From: Crocinitomicaceae bacterium
Lineage (GTDB): Bacteria; Bacteroidota; Bacteroidia; Flavobacteriales_D; Crocinitomicaceae
Reading direction: 5' to 3'
NCBI GenBank assembly: GCA_002696025.1
Contig: NZQU01000032.1
Location: 1-7,320, forward strand
Length of the DNA stretch: 7,320 nt
Notes under the pieces: model-generated
Told to the model about the DNA's origin: nothing
Database searches by the model: none
What the model saw: only the letters and a program-made list of their open reading frames with translations
Position numbers and translations under genes: made by a program
Shown: piece by piece, positions 5,779 to 7,320 of the stretch
Position numbering within the stretch: the first letter of the stretch is position 1
Layout of the letters: each line of letters opens with the position of its first letter

Positions 5779-7320
5779 ATGGCGTTTATATATTTTTATG
5801 CTCTTATTTTAATCCATCCTTATTTGGCTTGTTGGTGGATTAGTTTTCCACAGGCAGGAAGAAAACCATGGGAGGCATTAGTGCCAGGCTATAATTACTA
5901 TGTTGCTTACAAGGTTTCGTGTCACAAACCTTGGTGGTGCTTGTTGTTATTATTTCCTGGTGTTCACCTTGTAATGCTTGCTGTTTTAAATGTGTCTTAT
6001 TTTAGACGTTTTGGATACTTTTCACTACTTGATACAGTTCAAGGAATATTTTTCCCATATGTTTTAATGTTTAAAATTTCCCAAAATAAGGACAAAGCAT
6101 TACCCGATACTGACTGGACAAACGAAAGTGAAGTTAAGAAAAGAATGATGGGAGATCATTTGGCATTGTTCTTTGCACTTCCAATTATTGGGCATGCACT
6201 TGCTTATTTTTTAGGTTTATTTTCAAAGCAAAAACCTGGCTCTAAAACCAGAGTTAAAGAGTGGGGTGATTCTTTGTGGTTTGCTCTTATTGCCGCAGGA
6301 ATTATAAGAACCTATGTTTTTGAGCCTTTTCAAATACCAACTGGTTCTATGGAAAAAACACTTGTAGTGGGTGATTTTTTGTTTGTTAATAAATTGGCTT
6401 ATGGTTGTAAGGTGCCATTAACGCCACTTTCATATCCACTGGTTCACAATACGGTGCCTTGGGTTAATATGAAATCCTATACATCTCTTGAGAAGGGAGA
6501 TTATACTCGTTTGCCTGGTTTTGGTAAGGTTAATAGAAATGATGTGGTTGTATTCAATTACCCCTCAGGGGATACAGCAGTTTACGACCCTAGAATGCCT
6601 GATGGTTTGATGGGGCACGATTATCATGGTATATTAATTAATGAAGGTTTTCGTATTTGCAGAGAAAGTGTTGAAAATCAAAGATTGTATCAGGAAATGA
6701 TTCAAAAAAATAACTTTTCAAATCCAAATTTAGATTCCATTTACTGGGATTTTATTTTTACCAGATTTGTTGATAAACTTGATTTTTACAAAGAGGAGGC
6801 AAGAACAATGCTTCGTGATGATAAAATTGCGCATATTGGAAATGGAGAGGAGATTTCTCATTATGGGATTATTGATAGGCCAGTTGATAAAAGGGAAAAT
6901 TATATAAAAAGATGTGTTGCAATACCAGGAGATGTTATTGAAATAAAAAAATCTGTTTTATATGTTAATGGTAAAAAAGCATTTGTTCCAAAACATCAAA
7001 ATATGAGATATATTGTTGATGGTGTTTCTCCTGATTATGAGCTTATGCAAGAATATGGAATTGAAGAAGAAAGGCAAGATTACTATTATCAAGATGGTCA
7101 AATGTTTATGCATCTTACATTAGGACAGCTTGCATTATTAAAAAAAGATTTCCCTTCAGCTAAATTTAAGCTTTATATAGAGCCTCAATATTCTGATGAC
7201 GTTAATTTTGTTCCTACTCCTGAAGATCGTTTTAAAAACCTTCAAATGTTCCCAAAAGATGCAAATATCAACAATACATTTACTGATTTCAGCAAGATTC
7301 AAATTCCATATAAAGGAAAG
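5779..7320 (+). CDS. lepB: Signal peptidase I with N-terminal multi-pass membrane region (3'-truncated by window edge)
   Basis: The frame stays open for 514 codons from the ATG at 5779, six bases after the dapB stop, to the right edge. The protein cleaves signal peptides from exported proteins on the outer face of the inner membrane. Residues 1-150 hold about four hydrophobic segments (near 3-22, 52-72, 82-99 and 127-147). The stretch around 26-80 (AGRKPWEALVPGYNYY, then FRRFG) resembles the small DUF5684 membrane domain. A further membrane segment at about 164-180 precedes the catalytic part. Box B is IPTGSMEKTL with nucleophile Ser190, box C is GDFLFVNKLAYG at 198-209, and box D is YIKRCVAIPGD with general base Lys377. 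About 160 residues between boxes C and D form a large insertion compared with E. coli LepB. The final box (GDN..SxDSR) is not yet reached, so the C-terminus lies beyond the window. Confidence 0.95.
   Translation, partial: MAFIYFYALILIHPYLACWWISFPQAGRKPWEALVPGYNYYVAYKVSCHKPWWCLLLLFPGVHLVMLAVLNVSYFRRFGYFSLLDTVQGIFFPYVLMFKISQNKDKALPDTDWTNESEVKKRMMGDHLALFFALPIIGHALAYFLGLFSKQKPGSKTRVKEWGDSLWFALIAAGIIRTYVFEPFQIPTGSMEKTLVVGDFLFVNKLAYGCKVPLTPLSYPLVHNTVPWVNMKSYTSLEKGDYTRLPGFGKVNRNDVVVFNYPSGDTAVYDPRMPDGLMGHDYHGILINEGFRICRESVENQRLYQEMIQKNNFSNPNLDSIYWDFIFTRFVDKLDFYKEEARTMLRDDKIAHIGNGEEISHYGIIDRPVDKRENYIKRCVAIPGDVIEIKKSVLYVNGKKAFVPKHQNMRYIVDGVSPDYELMQEYGIEEERQDYYYQDGQMFMHLTLGQLALLKKDFPSAKFKLYIEPQYSDDVNFVPTPEDRFKNLQMFPKDANINNTFTDFSKIQIPYKGK

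Noticed and set aside
5845..5853. TTTTCCACA, one mismatch from a DnaA box (TTATCCACA)
   Set aside because: It is a single copy inside the lepB coding region, with no neighbouring boxes or unwinding element, so it is not evidence of an origin.

Overview
The window looks like a stretch of Bacteroidota chromosome, most likely Flavobacteriales or a close relative. The DNA is AT-rich and has no Shine-Dalgarno-like sequences before its starts. One gene carries a TAnnTTTG-type -7 promoter element. The gene order parA-parB-DUF5683-dapB-lepB is, to my knowledge, a conserved Bacteroidota cluster. The placement is inferred from gene content and signals, not from a database search. The standard genetic code fits every gene.

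Left part (1-1702, + strand): the 3' end of an OmpA-family peptidoglycan-anchored protein, whose Asn-rich linker is encoded by 66-bp tandem repeats. It is followed 15 bp later by a binuclear-manganese ureohydrolase (arginase/agmatinase superfamily). Middle (1707-2594, - strand): a secreted NlpC/P60 peptidase, convergent with the ureohydrolase across only 4 bp. A 188-bp divergent intergenic region (2595-2782) holds a good promoter candidate for the peptidase, a short inverted repeat and six AAYGTT words.

Right part (2783-7320, + strand): a tightly packed apparent operon. parA and parB overlap by 11 bp, and parB overlaps a DUF5683 membrane protein gene by 4 bp through a TTG start. dapB follows after 23 bp, and lepB starts 6 bp after dapB and runs off the window. 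parA/parB are the chromosome-segregation ATPase and CTPase. dapB feeds lysine and diaminopimelate (peptidoglycan) synthesis. lepB matures exported proteins, which would include the NlpC/P60 and DUF5683 proteins if their signal peptides are real. The operon thus joins segregation with envelope growth, and the flanking OmpA and NlpC/P60 genes are also cell-wall related.

This is mainly ordinary housekeeping sequence. I found no mobile element, CRISPR array, RNA gene, defence system or convincing novel system. The points most worth checking are the translationally coupled, uncharacterised DUF5683 gene, the AAYGTT words before parA, and the Asn-rich repeat.
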